DNA of 38,973 bases from Knoellia aerolata DSM 18566 (lineage in GTDB: Bacteria > Actinomycetota > Actinomycetes > Actinomycetales > Dermatophilaceae). The translations under genes and the position numbers were made by a program. Positions 17,987-26,406 of the stretch are shown piece after piece (positions within the stretch are counted from its first letter, which is position 1; each line of letters opens with the position of its first letter). Location: the NCBI RefSeq assembly GCF_000768695.1, contig NZ_AVPL01000036.1, positions 1-38,973 on the forward strand. The letters run 5' to 3'. A model generated the notes under the pieces. It was not told the DNA's origin. It was given only the letters and a program-made list of their open reading frames with translations, and did not search any database.

Positions 17987-20166
17987 GGCGCCACCGCCCG
18001 TCCCGAGGTGAGGCTCTCGCCCACCGCGAGGGTCGCGCGCGTCGTCGCGACGAGCGAGTCCAGCGCGATCGGCATGGCAGCGCCGAGCCGGGCCGCCTCG
18101 AGGAAGGCGTCGAGCTCGGCGCGCTGCCCCTTGTCCTGACCCGTGAACGAGCGCTTGGACTCGCGTCCGGCACGGGTCCAGACCGTCGCGCGGGTGAAGT
18201 TGTCGAGCGACGCGTTGCGACCGCCACCGGAGACGTCCAGGTGCTCCTTCGGGACCCGGGCGTCGCCGGAGGTCGAGTACGTGATCGTCGCGACCGATCC
18301 GTCCTCGAAGCGCAGGCTCGCGTGCAGGTCGGACCCGTCAGGGGTCGAGAGGGCACTGACCTCGACCGGGTGGTGTCCCACCCACCAGCTCACGGTGTCG
18401 ACGAAGTGCCCACCCTCGCCCAGCCAGCGCGACCCCTCGAGGTGCTCGTCGAGGTACCAGCTTCCCGCGGCCATCCGGCCCGCGTTGACGAGGTACCTCA
18501 GGCTGACGGGACCGCTGGTCGGGCCGAAGCGCTGGCGCAGCCCACCGAGGAGGGGGGCGAAGCGACGGTTGAACCCGACCATCACCCGGTCGTTGCCCGT
18601 CCGCGCGACGACCTCGAGGATGCCGTCGACCTCGGCCCGGGTGAGAGCGAGGGGCTTCTCGACGAAGACGGCCTTGCCGTGCTCGAGGGCCTTGCAGACG
18701 AAGGCGGCGTGCGAGTGGTGCCGGGTGACGACGAAGACGGCGTCGATGTCGGGGTCGGCGAGGACGTCCTCTGCATCGGTCGTCACCGACTCGAAGCCGA
18801 ACGTCCGCCGTGCGTTGACCGCCGACAGCGACCTCGTCGTAGCCACCGTGCCGAGCGTCGCTCCGGGGTGTCGCGCGAGGTGCGGCAGGAGCATCGACGA
18901 GGCGTAGCTGCCGGCCCCGATGAAGCCCAGCCGGACCGTGTCGGCGCGTGTCCGGGTCGGACGCCGGGTGACCGAGGGGACGCGGGCGCCGTTCGTCACC
19001 GCGGCCCGGCTCCCCGAACGAGGGCTGGGCTCGACCCGGGGGTACTCGAGGAGGAAGCCGACACCGCGGAGGGACCCGGTCCGCAGCTCCTCGTAGACTC
19101 CCGCGGCGTCCGCGATGGGACGCGTCGCCGACACGAGGGACCCGACCTCCACCGACCCGCTCGCGAGCAGGTCGAGGAAGCAGCCGAGGTTGCGCCGCTC
19201 GGTCCAGCGGACGTACCCGGCCGGGTAGTCCATCCCGTCGAGCTCGTACCGGTCGTCGTAGCGCCCGGGACCGTAGGAGCGGGAGAAGCGGACGTCGAGC
19301 TCCTTCTCGTAGTAGGCGTTCCACGGCAGGTCGAGACGCGTCTTGCCGATGTCCACGACCCGCGCCCGGTCGCGAGCGAGCCGAGCGGCGAGCTCGACGG
19401 GGCCGTTGGTGCTGCCTCCGGCCGCGAGGAAGACGTGGTCCGCGCCGAGGCCGCCGGTCGCCGTGCGGATCACCTGCTCCGCGTATGCCGCACCCTCCGG
19501 GTCCGGGGACGCGCAGCTGAGTGCCCCGGCGCGTTCCGCCATGCGACAGCGCTCGTCGACCGTGTCGATGCCGACGACGCGCACGCCGGCCGCGACGAGC
19601 AGGCGCACGACGAGCTGGCCGACGAGGCCGAGGCCGATGACGCACGCCATCTCGCCGAGCTGCGGCTCCCCCTGCCTCACGCCCTGCAGGGCGATGGCAC
19701 CGACCGTCGCGAAGGCCGCGTGCTCGGGGGCGACCCCCTCGGGAACCGGCACGCAGAGGTTGACGGGGACCCAGTTCACCTCGGCGTGGAGGGCGAACTC
19801 GTTGCCCGCCGCCGCGACGAGGTCGCCGACGGCGAACTCCTCCGCACCGGCGCCGACCTCGACGACGACACCACACAGCGAGTACCCGAGCGGGGTGTAG
19901 CTGTCGAGCTTGGTGACCGCCTTCTTGTAGGTCGCTACCGGGCCCTGCTGGGCCATCGAGTCGAGCACCTTCCGCACCTGGTCGGGCCGCGCCCGGGCCT
20001 TCCCCACGAGCGAGAGCCGGGCCTCCGTGACCTTCATGAGCTCGGTGCCCGTCGAGATGAGCGAGAAGAGCGAGCGCACGAGGACACCGCCGGGCCGACA
20101 GGCCGGCTCGGGCACGTCGAGCACGACGAGCTCCCCCGACCGGTAGTTCTGCCCCACCTGCTTCAT
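17983..20166 (-). CDS. Two-domain oxidoreductase: zinc-type dehydrogenase fused to Gfo/Idh/MocA
   Basis: This 727-residue fusion has, at ~1-375, an MDR/alcohol-dehydrogenase-like domain with LISTGTELMK, GYSLCGVVVEVG and the Rossmann motif GLGLVGQLV. From ~410 there is a Gfo/Idh/MocA domain with LGFIGAGSYASSMLLPHL, EKPLAL near 505, MVGFNRRFAPL and GEGGHFVDTVSWW. The architecture recurs in capsule and exopolysaccharide clusters. The reaction is not established to my knowledge; redox isomerisation of a nucleotide-bound or lipid-linked sugar is plausible. ATG 20166 is chosen because it overlaps the asparagine-synthase-like stop (ATGA); the longer in-frame extension to 20229 lies inside that gene. 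Confidence 0.87.
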   Translation of the reverse strand: MKQVGQNYRSGELVVLDVPEPACRPGGVLVRSLFSLISTGTELMKVTEARLSLVGKARARPDQVRKVLDSMAQQGPVATYKKAVTKLDSYTPLGYSLCGVVVEVGAGAEEFAVGDLVAAAGNEFALHAEVNWVPVNLCVPVPEGVAPEHAAFATVGAIALQGVRQGEPQLGEMACVIGLGLVGQLVVRLLVAAGVRVVGIDTVDERCRMAERAGALSCASPDPEGAAYAEQVIRTATGGLGADHVFLAAGGSTNGPVELAARLARDRARVVDIGKTRLDLPWNAYYEKELDVRFSRSYGPGRYDDRYELDGMDYPAGYVRWTERRNLGCFLDLLASGSVEVGSLVSATRPIADAAGVYEELRTGSLRGVGFLLEYPRVEPSPRSGSRAAVTNGARVPSVTRRPTRTRADTVRLGFIGAGSYASSMLLPHLARHPGATLGTVATTRSLSAVNARRTFGFESVTTDAEDVLADPDIDAVFVVTRHHSHAAFVCKALEHGKAVFVEKPLALTRAEVDGILEVVARTGNDRVMVGFNRRFAPLLGGLRQRFGPTSGPVSLRYLVNAGRMAAGSWYLDEHLEGSRWLGEGGHFVDTVSWWVGHHPVEVSALSTPDGSDLHASLRFEDGSVATITYSTSGDARVPKEHLDVSGGGRNASLDNFTRATVWTRAGRESKRSFTGQDKGQRAELDAFLEAARLGAAMPIALDSLVATTRATLAVGESLTSGRAVAP

Positions 20167-22073
20167 GACGACCCCACCCCGGCCTCGCGGGCGTTGCGGT
20201 ACCAGAGCTCGAGGCAGAGCAGCTGCCACACCTGCTTGGACTCGTCGCGACGGCCGGCCCGCTGGTCGTCCACGAGGCGCTGCAGCGGCTCGGCGCGCAG
20301 GAACCCGCTGCCGACCAGCTCACCCCGCAGGAGCACGTCGTCGACGAGCTCGCGGAGGTCGTTGGTCACCCAGGCCCGCAGGGGTGCCCCGAAGCTCGCC
20401 TTGGGGCGGTCGATGATCTCGTCGGGCAGCCACGCGCGGGCAGCGTCCTTGAGCGCCGCCTTCTGCTGCCGGCCGCGGATCTTCTCGGTGCCCGGGAGCG
20501 AGAACGCGGCCCGGAACACGATGGGGTCGACGAAGGGGACCCGCACCTCGGTGGACGCGGCCATGCTCGCGCGGTCCGTGTACGTGAGGTTGAGGCCCGG
20601 CATGAACATCCGCGTGTCCGCGAGGCACATCCGGCTCACGACGTCGTCGAGGTCGTTGTCGTCGTACACCCACCGGTGGCGGTCGAGGACGGTGCCGACG
20701 TCGCCGGCCAGCGAGGGGTCGAGCAGACCGGTGAGCTCGTCGGGGTCGTAGAGCGTGTAGCTGCGCCGGAACGCCTCCTGTTCGGGGAGCTCCGCGAAGG
20801 TGAGGAACCGCTGCGCCCACCGCACCGTGCGCAGGCCCCGGCCCCCGACCGCGACCGGGAGCGCACGCACCGCCGCCCCCACCCCGGACCTCAGGACCCG
20901 TGGCACCTGCTGGTAGCGCCCGGCGACGAGCATCGCGAGGTGCTTGCGGTAGCCGCCGAACAGCTCGTCGGCCCCCATCCCGGAGAGCAGCACCTTGACG
21001 CCGGCGTCCCGCGCGGCGTCGCACATGAGCAGGGTGTTGATGGCGGCCGGGTCACCGATCGGCTCGTCGAGGATGTCGACCATCCGCGGGAGCAGGTCGA
21101 CGACGTCGGGGCGGATCTCGATCTCGTGCAGACGGATCCCGAGGTGGTCCGCGAGGCGCCGGGCGTAGCGCGCGTCGTCGGGCATCGACTCGAGCCGCTG
21201 GTCCTCCGGACGGAACGCGATGGTGTAGGCCTCGATCGACGGGTCGCTGCGGTGGGCCAGCGCGGTGACGATGCTCGAGTCGAGGCCACCACTGAGGAAC
21301 GACGCGACCGGTGCGTCCGCGACGAGGTGCGCCTCGACGGAGGCGGCCACGACCTCGCCGATGTCGGCTCGGGGACCCTGCGCGGCCTGCGCCGCCTCCG
21401 CTGCCGTGTCCCAGAAGCAGCCGTCCGTCACGGAGCCGTCGCGCCGGTACTCGGTCCAGCCACCGGCCCGGTGGCGGTGCACGCCACGGAAGGCGTCGAG
21501 CTCCTGCGGGACCCAGTAGTAGAGGACCGAGGCGACCATCGCGGCCGGGTCGATCTCGAGCTCCGGCCCGACCGCGGTGACGATCGCCTTGAGCTCGGAG
21601 GCGAAGAGGATGCCCTCGCCCCGCGACATGACGTAGAGCGGCTTGATGCCCAACGGGTCCCGCGCGAGCGTCAGGCTCCCGGTGCGCTCGTCGTGGATGC
21701 CGAACGCGTACATCCCGCGGAACCGTTGCAGCGCCTGCGGTCCCCACACACGCCACGCCTCGAGCACGACCTCGGTGTCGGAGGTCGTCGCGAAGCGCAC
21801 GCCCCGGCCCTCGAGCTCGCGCCGCAGCTCGCGGTGGTTGTAGAGCTCGCCGTTGTAGGTGAGCGTCAACCCTCCCTTGGCGAACGGCTGGTCGGCGGCT
21901 CGGGACAGGTCGATGATCGCCAGCCGCCGGTGGCCGAGGACGACCGCGGTGTCGGGCTCCACGACCTCGACGACGGCACCGGCGTCCGGGCCCCGGTGCG
22001 ACATCCGGTCGACCATCGCGGTCACGAGCTCCTTGCCGTCCTGCTGCTGGTACGCGCCGGCGATGCCACACAT
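20163..22073 (-). CDS. asnB: Glutamine-hydrolysing asparagine synthase-like amidotransferase
   Basis: This 636-residue protein has both AsnB domains: an Ntn glutaminase with Cys2 exposed after Met removal (MCGIAGAY), HRGPDAG and YNGELYNH, and an ATP-pyrophosphatase synthetase domain with SGGLDSS at 261-267 and GMGADELFGGYRKH. Family members make asparagine, but those inside polysaccharide loci (WbpS-type, for example) are thought to amidate uronic acid carboxyls. With an AlgD-like uronate-forming dehydrogenase two genes upstream, sugar amidation is the better guess here. Only two bases separate its start from the stop of the upstream GT4. Confidence 0.9.
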   Translation of the reverse strand: MCGIAGAYQQQDGKELVTAMVDRMSHRGPDAGAVVEVVEPDTAVVLGHRRLAIIDLSRAADQPFAKGGLTLTYNGELYNHRELRRELEGRGVRFATTSDTEVVLEAWRVWGPQALQRFRGMYAFGIHDERTGSLTLARDPLGIKPLYVMSRGEGILFASELKAIVTAVGPELEIDPAAMVASVLYYWVPQELDAFRGVHRHRAGGWTEYRRDGSVTDGCFWDTAAEAAQAAQGPRADIGEVVAASVEAHLVADAPVASFLSGGLDSSIVTALAHRSDPSIEAYTIAFRPEDQRLESMPDDARYARRLADHLGIRLHEIEIRPDVVDLLPRMVDILDEPIGDPAAINTLLMCDAARDAGVKVLLSGMGADELFGGYRKHLAMLVAGRYQQVPRVLRSGVGAAVRALPVAVGGRGLRTVRWAQRFLTFAELPEQEAFRRSYTLYDPDELTGLLDPSLAGDVGTVLDRHRWVYDDNDLDDVVSRMCLADTRMFMPGLNLTYTDRASMAASTEVRVPFVDPIVFRAAFSLPGTEKIRGRQQKAALKDAARAWLPDEIIDRPKASFGAPLRAWVTNDLRELVDDVLLRGELVGSGFLRAEPLQRLVDDQRAGRRDESKQVWQLLCLELWYRNAREAGVGSS

Positions 22074-22075
22074 GC

Positions 22076-23407
22076 TCAGGCCTCCACGTCCGCGAGCGCG
22101 ACGCTCGCGTCGTGCGCGACGCCCGCGTGGCCCGCCTCGGTCGCCTCGGTCGCCTCGGTCGTCGCGCCGGCCTCGGCCACCCCGGCGGGGGTGCCCCGCC
22201 CCACGAGCTCGTCGAACACCCGCAGGTACCCCTGCCGCTGGTGCTCCCAGGCGAGGTGCTGCTCCACCCGCTCCCGCCCCAGGCGCCCCATCTGCGCGCG
22301 GGCCGCCGGGTCGTCGACGAGGGCGACGACCGCACGGGCGTACTCCACGACGTCGTTCGGGCGCACGTAGCGAGCGGCGTCGGCGGCGGACACGCGCGTC
22401 TCGGCCAGGTCGAACGCGACGACGGGAAGGCCGAAGGCCATGTACTCCATCGTCTTGTTCATCGTCGACACGTCGTTGAGCGGGTTGAGCGGGTCCGGCG
22501 ACAGCCCCACGTCGGCCGTCGACAGGACCTCGGCGACGAACGCGTCGGGGACCCGGCCGGGGAGGTCGACGACCGCGGTGAGGCCGAGCTCGTCCCGGCG
22601 GCGCACGAGGTCACCATGGCAGTCACCCGAGCCCATGAACGTGAACGCGATGTCGTCGCGGCCCATCTCGTTGACGATGACGTCGGCCGCCGCGAGGGCG
22701 AGGTCGACACCGTCCTGCGGGCCCATGACCCCGAGGTAGGCCACGAGGTGCGGACGCCCGCGACGGTGGTGCGGGGCCGGCTCCTGCCGGCGGAGCCGCT
22801 CCGGGTCGGGGCCGGTGCGCACGACCCTCACGTGGCGGGGGTCCTTGCCACCCCGGGAGGTGGCGATCGCGGCATACGACTCGTTCGTCGACGTGACACG
22901 GTCCGCGGTGCGGAACGTCTGCCGTTCCAGGAAGAGCAGGCCCCGGTAGGCGGCCCCCGCGTCGTCACCGAAGCGGGAGAGGTAGAGCTCCGGGCAGAGG
23001 TCGTGGTGGTCGAAGACGAAGCGGGTGCCGTCGCGACCGCGCAGCCAGCGCGCGATCGGCCAGAAGATGTCGGGTGGGTTGCACGCCTGCAGGACGTCGA
23101 ACCGGCCGCTGCGCCGAGCGGTGCCCACGAGGCGGGCCGTTGCGAGGAACGACCACGCGTACTCGAGGACGTAGCCGGCCGCACCGCCCCCGGGTGCGTA
23201 CGGGGGGTAGGCGAGGATCCGCACCCCGTCGACGACCTGCGACGGCCCGGTGCCCTCTCCCTGCGGGCAGACGACGGTGACGTCGTACCCCTGCCCGACG
23301 AGCGACTGGCACTCGAGCCACACCCTCCGGTCGAACGGGACCGGAAGGTTCTGGACGATGATGACCACCCGAGGTCGGGCGGGCGGCGGGACGGACCGTG
23401 TGCTCAC
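22076..23407 (-). CDS. Glycosyltransferase family 4
   Basis: This 443-residue GT-B enzyme begins with VVIIVQNLPVPFDRRVWLE, a pattern common in GT4 enzymes of exopolysaccharide loci. Other motifs are FDHHDLCPELY, YLGVMGPQDGVD and FMGSGDCHGDL. The C-terminal nucleotide site reads DVSTMNKTMEYMAFGLPVV, where the first acidic residue of the usual EX7E is Asp. The last ~35 residues are low complexity (TEATEATEAG). The GTG start at 23407 overlaps the dehydrogenase stop (GTGA). Second gene of the operon; donor and acceptor are unknown. Confidence 0.88.
   Translation of the reverse strand: MSTRSVPPPARPRVVIIVQNLPVPFDRRVWLECQSLVGQGYDVTVVCPQGEGTGPSQVVDGVRILAYPPYAPGGGAAGYVLEYAWSFLATARLVGTARRSGRFDVLQACNPPDIFWPIARWLRGRDGTRFVFDHHDLCPELYLSRFGDDAGAAYRGLLFLERQTFRTADRVTSTNESYAAIATSRGGKDPRHVRVVRTGPDPERLRRQEPAPHHRRGRPHLVAYLGVMGPQDGVDLALAAADVIVNEMGRDDIAFTFMGSGDCHGDLVRRRDELGLTAVVDLPGRVPDAFVAEVLSTADVGLSPDPLNPLNDVSTMNKTMEYMAFGLPVVAFDLAETRVSAADAARYVRPNDVVEYARAVVALVDDPAARAQMGRLGRERVEQHLAWEHQRQGYLRVFDELVGRGTPAGVAEAGATTEATEATEAGHAGVAHDASVALADVEA
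22133..22159 (-). repeat. Three perfect 9-bp tandem repeats in coding sequence
   Basis: CGCCTCGGT is repeated three times without interruption, encoding the TEATEATEA tract near the C terminus of the GT4. A perfect 8-bp inverted repeat (22091-22098 with 22102-22109) lies just 3' in the same reading frame. The copy number could vary between strains without breaking the frame. Confidence 0.9.
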
Positions 23408-24726
23408 CAGCCCACGCCCTCGTAGCCGGCGATGTGCTCGACGTCCGCACCGAGGCGTCCGTTGATGTCGATGACGAGCAGGGGGTGGGCGCGTCGCAGG
23501 GCCGCGAGACAGGCCGGGTCCGAGGTGGCCACGACGACGACCTCGGCGTCCTCGAGGGCGAGGTCGGGGCTGTCCGCGAGGAGCCGGTTGACGTGCGGGA
23601 GCTTGGTCTGGAAGTGCCGGAGGTTGGCGCCGACGAGCTTGGCGGGGTTGACGACCGGGTCGTAGATGCGGACGTCGAGCCCCTTGCCGACGAAGCGCTC
23701 CGCGATCTCGAGGTTGGGGCTCTCGCGCAGGTCGTCGGTGTCCATCTTGAAGCTGAGGCCCAGGATGGCGACGCGGCGGTGCCCGGACTCGAGCACCCGG
23801 TCGACGAGCGAGCGGACCGTCAGCTCGTTGCTCGTCAGGGTCGAGCTCACGAGGGGAAGGTCGACACCGCTCGCCCGGGCCATGCTCTGCAGTGCCCGCA
23901 CGTCCTTCGGGAGGCACGAGCCCCCGAACGCGAACCCGGGCCGCAGGTAGGACGGCGAGATGTTGAGCTTGTGGTCCTCGCAGAAGAGCTCCATCACGGT
24001 GCGGGAGTCGACCCCGAACTGCGAGAAGATCCGGCCCATCTCGTTGGCGAAGGTCACCTTGACCGCGTGGAAGGCGTTGCACGCGTACTTGAGCGACTCG
24101 GCGGTCGCGACGTCGACGTGGTGGAGGTCGAGGTCGAGGAAGTCGAAGAGCCGTTCACAGCTCTCGCGTGTCCGCGCCGCGTCGGTCCCCACGACGACGA
24201 ACGGCGGCGCGAAGAAGTCCTCCACCCCGCAGCCCTCGCGCAGGAACTCCGGGCACATGGCCGTGCCCACCGACCAGCCCGGGGGCAGCAGCTCCGGGGC
24301 GAACGCCGGAGCGACGACCGACCTCCCGGTCCCCGGCGGCACGGTGGAGCGGATGACGACCGAGTGGAATCCCGACGGCGGGGGGGACGCCTCGACCATC
24401 GCCTCGCGCAGGTCCGACAGGGCCCTGGTGATGAAGGAGAGGTCGGTGTCCCCGCGCGGCCTGGAGGGCGTGCCGACGCAGACCAGCGAGACCTCCGCCC
24501 GGTCCAGCGCCTGCCGGACGTCCGTGGTCGCCCGCAGCCGTCCCGCCTCGACCGCCCGGGTGACGAGGAGGTCGACACCGGGCTCGACGACCGGGCTGGT
24601 GCCGGCGTTGATCGCCGCGACCTTGCCGGCGTCGACGTCGACCCCCACGACGTCGTGGCCCCGCGAGGCCAGGCCGGCGGCCGTCACGGTTCCGACGTAC
24701 CCGAGACCGAAGATGGCGACCCTCAT
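23404..24726 (-). CDS. GDP-mannose 6-dehydrogenase-like nucleotide-sugar dehydrogenase
   Basis: This 440-residue UDP-glucose/GDP-mannose dehydrogenase-family protein has the N-terminal NAD site FGLGYVGTVTAAGLASRGH, CVGTPS, RSTVPPGT and the catalytic Cys271 in GGSCLPKDVRAL. NAFHAVKVTFANEMG, EDHKLNISPSYLRPGFAFG and TDDLRESPNLEIAE match Pseudomonas AlgD more closely than typical UDP-glucose dehydrogenases, as far as I can recall that sequence. The reaction would be GDP-mannose to GDP-mannuronate with two NAD+. It is the first gene of the 14-gene chain; ATG 24726 follows GGGGAGGTG. UDP-sugar specificity remains possible. Confidence 0.85.
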   Translation of the reverse strand: MRVAIFGLGYVGTVTAAGLASRGHDVVGVDVDAGKVAAINAGTSPVVEPGVDLLVTRAVEAGRLRATTDVRQALDRAEVSLVCVGTPSRPRGDTDLSFITRALSDLREAMVEASPPPSGFHSVVIRSTVPPGTGRSVVAPAFAPELLPPGWSVGTAMCPEFLREGCGVEDFFAPPFVVVGTDAARTRESCERLFDFLDLDLHHVDVATAESLKYACNAFHAVKVTFANEMGRIFSQFGVDSRTVMELFCEDHKLNISPSYLRPGFAFGGSCLPKDVRALQSMARASGVDLPLVSSTLTSNELTVRSLVDRVLESGHRRVAILGLSFKMDTDDLRESPNLEIAERFVGKGLDVRIYDPVVNPAKLVGANLRHFQTKLPHVNRLLADSPDLALEDAEVVVVATSDPACLAALRRAHPLLVIDINGRLGADVEHIAGYEGVGW

Positions 24727-25019
24727 GACGGCACCTCCCCGACGCCCAGCCGGCCCCCGAGAGGCGGCACCGGCCCGCCCCCGTCGAGCCCGCCGTCCCC
24801 CACCCCGGTCCCGCGTTCGACATCGCCTCGCCACCCAGCCCGCATCGCGTCACGTCCCCACAGTGTTGTTGCGAAATGGCGGGCTGACTCACCAGGTGAC
24901 CGACGTTAGGCGCGGCGTTGCACGGCGTCCGAACCCCCGGCGGAAATGGACAGGTTTGGGGGGGAGCCCTCATCCTGCGGGGCTAGAGAGCCTGGGCCAG
25001 CCGGGCCCGCTCCGGACCG
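24727..25019 (-). promoter_or_regulatory. Leader/promoter region of the polysaccharide operon
   Basis: About 290 bases contain no gene I can support. Relative to the rest of the window the segment 24860-24960 is AT-richer, as expected for a promoter. The best minus-strand -10 candidate is TAACGT at 24908-24903, but no good -35 stands 16-19 bases upstream. If it is used, the leader before the dehydrogenase ATG is about 170 bases. A 40-codon glycine-rich frame (24845-24723) fills much of that leader and ends in an ATGA overlap with the dehydrogenase start. Confidence 0.4.
24988..25012 (-). terminator. Hairpin after the acyltransferase gene
   Basis: The minus strand reads GAGC, GGGCC, five-base loop, GGCCC, AG bulge, GCTC: a 9-bp stem with a two-base bulge starting about 7 bases after the stop at 25020. 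No U-run follows. It probably separates the acyltransferase transcript from the operon downstream. Confidence 0.45.
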
Positions 25020-25691
25020 TCAGTCTGCGCCGTCGAGGCGGGCGGCCGGGACCCCGGCCCAGGTCTCCCCGGGCGGGAGGTCGGTGAGCAGCACCGCGCC
25101 CATCCCCAGCGTCGAGCCGGCGCCGACCTTGACGTTCGGCAGGACCGAGCTGTTCATCCCGAGGTAGGCCTCCGCGCCGACGCGCACACCCCCGCCGAGA
25201 CTCACCCCGGCGGCGAGGGTGACGTAGTCCTCGACGACGTCGTCGTGCGTCAGGGTCACGTGGGGCATCGCGACGACGTGGGCGCCGATGGTGATGGGTG
25301 CGGTGACGACCACACCGGCCAGCAGGACCGTCCCGGGGCCGACGTCCGCACCGACGGGCACCACGGCGGACGGGTGCACGAGCGTGCCGAACCGGCGCGG
25401 GTCCACGCCTCCGTCGACAAGCCGTTCGACGACCCGGCGCCGTGCCGAGCCGAGCCCGACGCAGACGACGATCTGGGTCTCCTCCGACTGGCTGAGGGCG
25501 TCGATCGTGCCGATGGCGTCGGTGGTGCCGAGGACCTGCAGCCCTCCCGGACGGGTCGCGCCGGCGAGCCCGGGGTCGTCCTCGAGGCAGCCGACGACCT
25601 CGCGCCCGAGCAGCCGGGCGCACTCGGCCACCTCGACCGCGAGCCCGCTCGCCCCGATGAGGAGCAGCGGCGCGACGTGCCGAGCATCCAT
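25020..25691 (-). CDS. NeuD/PglD-type sugar O- or N-acyltransferase
   Basis: This 223-residue protein has an N-terminal Rossmann-like domain starting PLLLIGASGLAVEVAECARL, as in PglD/NeuD. A left-handed beta-helix of hexapeptide repeats follows at ~105-215 (VVPVGADVGPGTVLLAGVVV, ITIGAHVVAMPHVTLTHDD, and so on). His in the LTHDD turn corresponds to the likely catalytic His. The family acetylates amino-sugars or sialic-acid-type sugars with acetyl-CoA. It is probably a modifier of the polysaccharide, although a hairpin and ~290 bases separate it from the operon. AAGGGG lies upstream of ATG 25691. Confidence 0.85.
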   Translation of the reverse strand: MDARHVAPLLLIGASGLAVEVAECARLLGREVVGCLEDDPGLAGATRPGGLQVLGTTDAIGTIDALSQSEETQIVVCVGLGSARRRVVERLVDGGVDPRRFGTLVHPSAVVPVGADVGPGTVLLAGVVVTAPITIGAHVVAMPHVTLTHDDVVEDYVTLAAGVSLGGGVRVGAEAYLGMNSSVLPNVKVGAGSTLGMGAVLLTDLPPGETWAGVPAARLDGAD

Positions 25692-25764
25692 GTGACGACC
25701 CCTTCGGCGTCGGTGATCTCCAAGCGTTCGCCTCCCCCCATGCTGCCGCAATGGCTCGCTGGGG

Positions 25765-26358
25765 TCAGGCGGAGTGGAACTTCTGCTGGGTGTCGAGTAG
25801 CCCGTGCGACACGAGCATCTCGACGGCGTCGGCCGCGTCCCCGAGAAGGAAGGGCAGCTCCTTGCGCTCGGTCGGCGAGAAGTCCTTGAGGACGAAGTCC
25901 GCGGGGTCCTGACGGCCGGGCGGGCGCCCGATGCCGACCCGGACGCGCAGGTAGTCGCGGGTGCCGAGCGACTTCGAGATCGAGCGCAGCCCGTTGTGGC
26001 CGCCCTCGCCGCCGCCGAGCTTGAGGCGCACGTCACCCGCCGGGATGTCGAGCTCGTCGTGGACGACGACGAGTCGATCGGGCTCGACCGAGAAGAACCC
26101 CATGAGCGCCTTCACCGGCCCTCCGGACTCGTTCATGAAGCTGCTGGGCACCGCGATGACCGCTGACGGGCCGGGCACGCCACCCGCGCCGGTGCCGATG
26201 CGGACCTGCGCCGCGGCCGCGCGGGCCTTGTGGGACCGCAGCGGGCTCCGCGTCCTCGTGGCGAGCTCGTCGACGACCATCGCGCCCACGTTGTGGCGGT
26301 TGCCGGCATACGTCGGCCCGGGGTTGCCCAGCCCGATGACCAGCCATGTCTCACTCAC
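25765..26358 (-). CDS. pth: Peptidyl-tRNA hydrolase
   Basis: This 197-residue protein has all Pth signatures: [11 protein letters not shown] with Asn12, the catalytic His22 in [36 protein letters not shown] with the catalytic Asp, and GGHNGLRSI. It releases stalled peptidyl-tRNAs by cleaving the ester bond and is essential in most bacteria. The GTG at 26358 is used as the start because the family begins directly before [10 protein letters not shown] and the longer frame has no homology. It follows rplY on the same strand, as in other actinobacteria, but with two hairpins between them. Confidence 0.95.
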   Translation of the reverse strand: MSETWLVIGLGNPGPTYAGNRHNVGAMVVDELATRTRSPLRSHKARAAAAQVRIGTGAGGVPGPSAVIAVPSSFMNESGGPVKALMGFFSVEPDRLVVVHDELDIPAGDVRLKLGGGEGGHNGLRSISKSLGTRDYLRVRVGIGRPPGRQDPADFVLKDFSPTERKELPFLLGDAADAVEMLVSHGLLDTQQKFHSA

Positions 26359-26366
26359 AACCGACG

Positions 26367-26372
26367 AGTATG
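26367..26372 (-). promoter_or_regulatory. Possible -10 element just before pth
   Basis: The minus strand reads CATACT, four of six matches to TATAAT, ending 8 bases before the GTG start of pth. If used, the transcript would be leaderless or nearly so; no Shine-Dalgarno is seen between them. The -35 side (TTGGGG, 18 bases upstream) is weak. The hexamer is also part of the over-represented GTATGCC word, which lowers confidence. Confidence 0.3.
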
Positions 26373-26406
26373 CCGTCCGCTCCCGCCCGCCCCCAAACTC
26401 CCGCGC

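Noticed and set aside
20163-22073. Primary asparagine synthetase of the cell
   Set aside because: Position in mid-operon between a glycosyltransferase and a sugar oxidoreductase favours a sugar-amidating role.
23404-24726. Plain UDP-glucose 6-dehydrogenase
   Set aside because: Motifs around the catalytic Cys and the central helix look AlgD-like, so a GDP-mannose enzyme was preferred, though not proven.
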